Of a stretch of DNA of 64,000 bases, positions 63,008-64,000 are shown one piece after another. The notes beneath the pieces are model-generated. The model made no database searches. It was not told the origin of the DNA and was given only the letters and a program-made list of their open reading frames with translations. Both the position numbers and the translations under genes were made by a program. Source of the stretch: Onchocerca lupi (lineage: Eukaryota > Nematoda > Chromadorea > Rhabditida > Onchocercidae); contig JAOVVO010000191.1 in assembly GCA_028564675.1 (NCBI GenBank), positions 1 to 64,000 on the forward strand. The letters are read 5' to 3'. Position 1 is the stretch's first letter. The number at the start of each line of letters is the position of its first letter.

Positions 63008-63361
63008 TGTTCTGCGATGTATTATTTCGATAAATTAAATTCTGTTCTAATAATCAGACTCCTTGTATAACGTACTACAAGTCAACGCCTTCTACAAGAT
63101 CAAGGATTCAATATAAAAAGAAGCTTTCAAAAGTCATGCAATCCTTATCACGACTCGGTCACTCAGTAGTTATTCGGTAGTTACGCAGTCAATCAACTCA
63201 ACAATCAATATTCTCCAATTCATTCCAGCCCTATTACAATCAAGTAATCAACTGCAATTGTGATATTATTTGACTTTATTCTATCTTATGACGTGATCGA
63301 AGAATCAATCTTCCGTCACCCTATAAAATTTTTCTCATCAAGATTCGTTTCTGTTACAACA
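63008..63361. mobile_element. Candidate solo LTR (weak)
   Basis: A less AT-rich stretch begins TGTTCTGCG and ends TGTTACAACA, with an AATATAAAAAG TATA-like box near 63110 and a repetitive CAGTAGTTATTCGGTAGTTA stretch. No matching short target duplication was found beside it and no second copy lies in the window. The call rests on composition and TG...CA ends only. Confidence 0.25.
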
Positions 63362-63911
63362 TGAAAAAGAAAACCTCTTCGATGATTAGAGAAAATTAAT
63401 TTCTCCGGCAAATTAAAAGTAATGTCAAAGAGCATAAAAAATTTTTGATGCCTAAGAAAAGATATTTCGACGATAAATTCCTTCTTCTATTAACAATTCA
63501 TACATATTTTGTAGACAACAAAAGATATTCATTCCGGCAAAAAGTTCATCAAATATTCTCATATATTTCTCGCAAATTAATCCGTTGATTCTTTCGTAAG
63601 TTTTGCGCTAGTTTCGAGAAATTTTTCATGTTATATAATTTTCATTCGAAAATTTTGTGATTTATTACGAAATATTGCAAAAATGATATTTCGTATATAG
63701 TTATAATGGTTATAAATAAGAATTGCAAGCAATTTTTGAAAGTTTTAAAAATTTAAAATAAAATTACTGAACAATTATTCATTTTTCAGATTAACTAAAA
63801 CTTATAATTTTGAATATTATTCATGTGCTTTATTTAAATGCGCTAATATCCATTTTCAAAAAACATATCTAAATCACGTAGTCGACATATGTAATGAATT
63901 TCGAATTGCAG

Positions 63912-64000
63912 AAATGCGTTGTTGTCGAACAATTCCCGATACCCCAGAGTATTATTAGTTTGGACATTTATCAAAACAGCCAGAAAACGATATGCAAAAA
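63912..64000 (+). pseudogene. Partial TTL last exon at window edge
   Basis: After TTGCAG (63911) the sequence reads KCVVVEQFPIPQSIISLDIY, aligning with exon 3 of TTL 3/6 (KCTITDEYPVPKEF...MHIVSLNIA). It lacks about ten residues between the IP and ISL motifs. The frame stays open to the end of the window (TICK). No exon 1 or 2 is visible in the 2.4 kb upstream, which is filled by the Helitron, the candidate LTR and duplicated flank. Probably a relic, though the gene is cut by the window edge. Confidence 0.55.

Overview
The window looks like nuclear DNA of a nematode. It is very AT-rich, with long homopolymer T/A runs, short canonical GT-AG introns, and AG acceptors a few bases before start codons, as expected for spliced-leader trans-splicing. 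It also carries a tandem cluster of transthyretin-like (TTL) genes, a family characteristic of nematodes. All genes are spliced, so exon models were built by hand from splice sites, phase and family similarity. No rRNA, tRNA or CRISPR was recognised.

Region 1 (1-19 kb) is an array of diverged duplicated blocks. It carries three paralogous genes (3315-4167, 8583-9325, 17340-18085) for small secreted proteins. All share the same three-exon layout (47 nt, 34 nt, then a long last exon), almost the same signal peptide and a tyrosine-rich C-terminal tail. Their central parts are completely different: an octapeptide Gly/Phe/Pro repeat, a hydrophobic Gly-rich segment, and a Lys-rich cationic helix. 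I do not recognise this as a named family, and it is the most novel item here. A Helitron-superfamily element (10853-12888) sits in a gene-less copy of the block.

Region 2 (19-23.5 kb) has no gene I can support. Region 3 (23598-35595, minus strand) is a metabotropic glutamate receptor of the mgl type in 16 coding exons. The exon lengths sum to 3072 nt (1023 codons plus stop) with every phase matching. It has a Venus-flytrap ligand domain, cysteine-rich domain, seven-helix domain and cytoplasmic tail; the signal peptide is weak or lies in an unseen 5' exon. Its 5' flank (35.6-41.9 kb) is repeat-rich and otherwise empty.

Region 4 (41-64 kb) holds six intact three-exon TTL genes, all on the plus strand (42192, 47313, 51610, 54215, 57104 and 60721), plus a lone TTL last exon at the right edge. 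The middle exon is exactly 140 nt in all six. The first two genes are recent duplicates whose 3' halves are identical in sequence, which suggests gene conversion. The fourth and fifth are more diverged. The third and sixth lie in another duplicated block of about 2.4 kb. Two further Helitron-superfamily copies lie here: 43979-46520, with a precise A|TC...CTAG|T insertion that can be checked against the uninterrupted paralogous block, and 61749 to about 63000, which is rearranged.

Functionally the window combines one conserved neuronal-type receptor with two lineage-expanded families of secreted proteins. Tandem duplication and Helitron insertion explain most of the remaining sequence.
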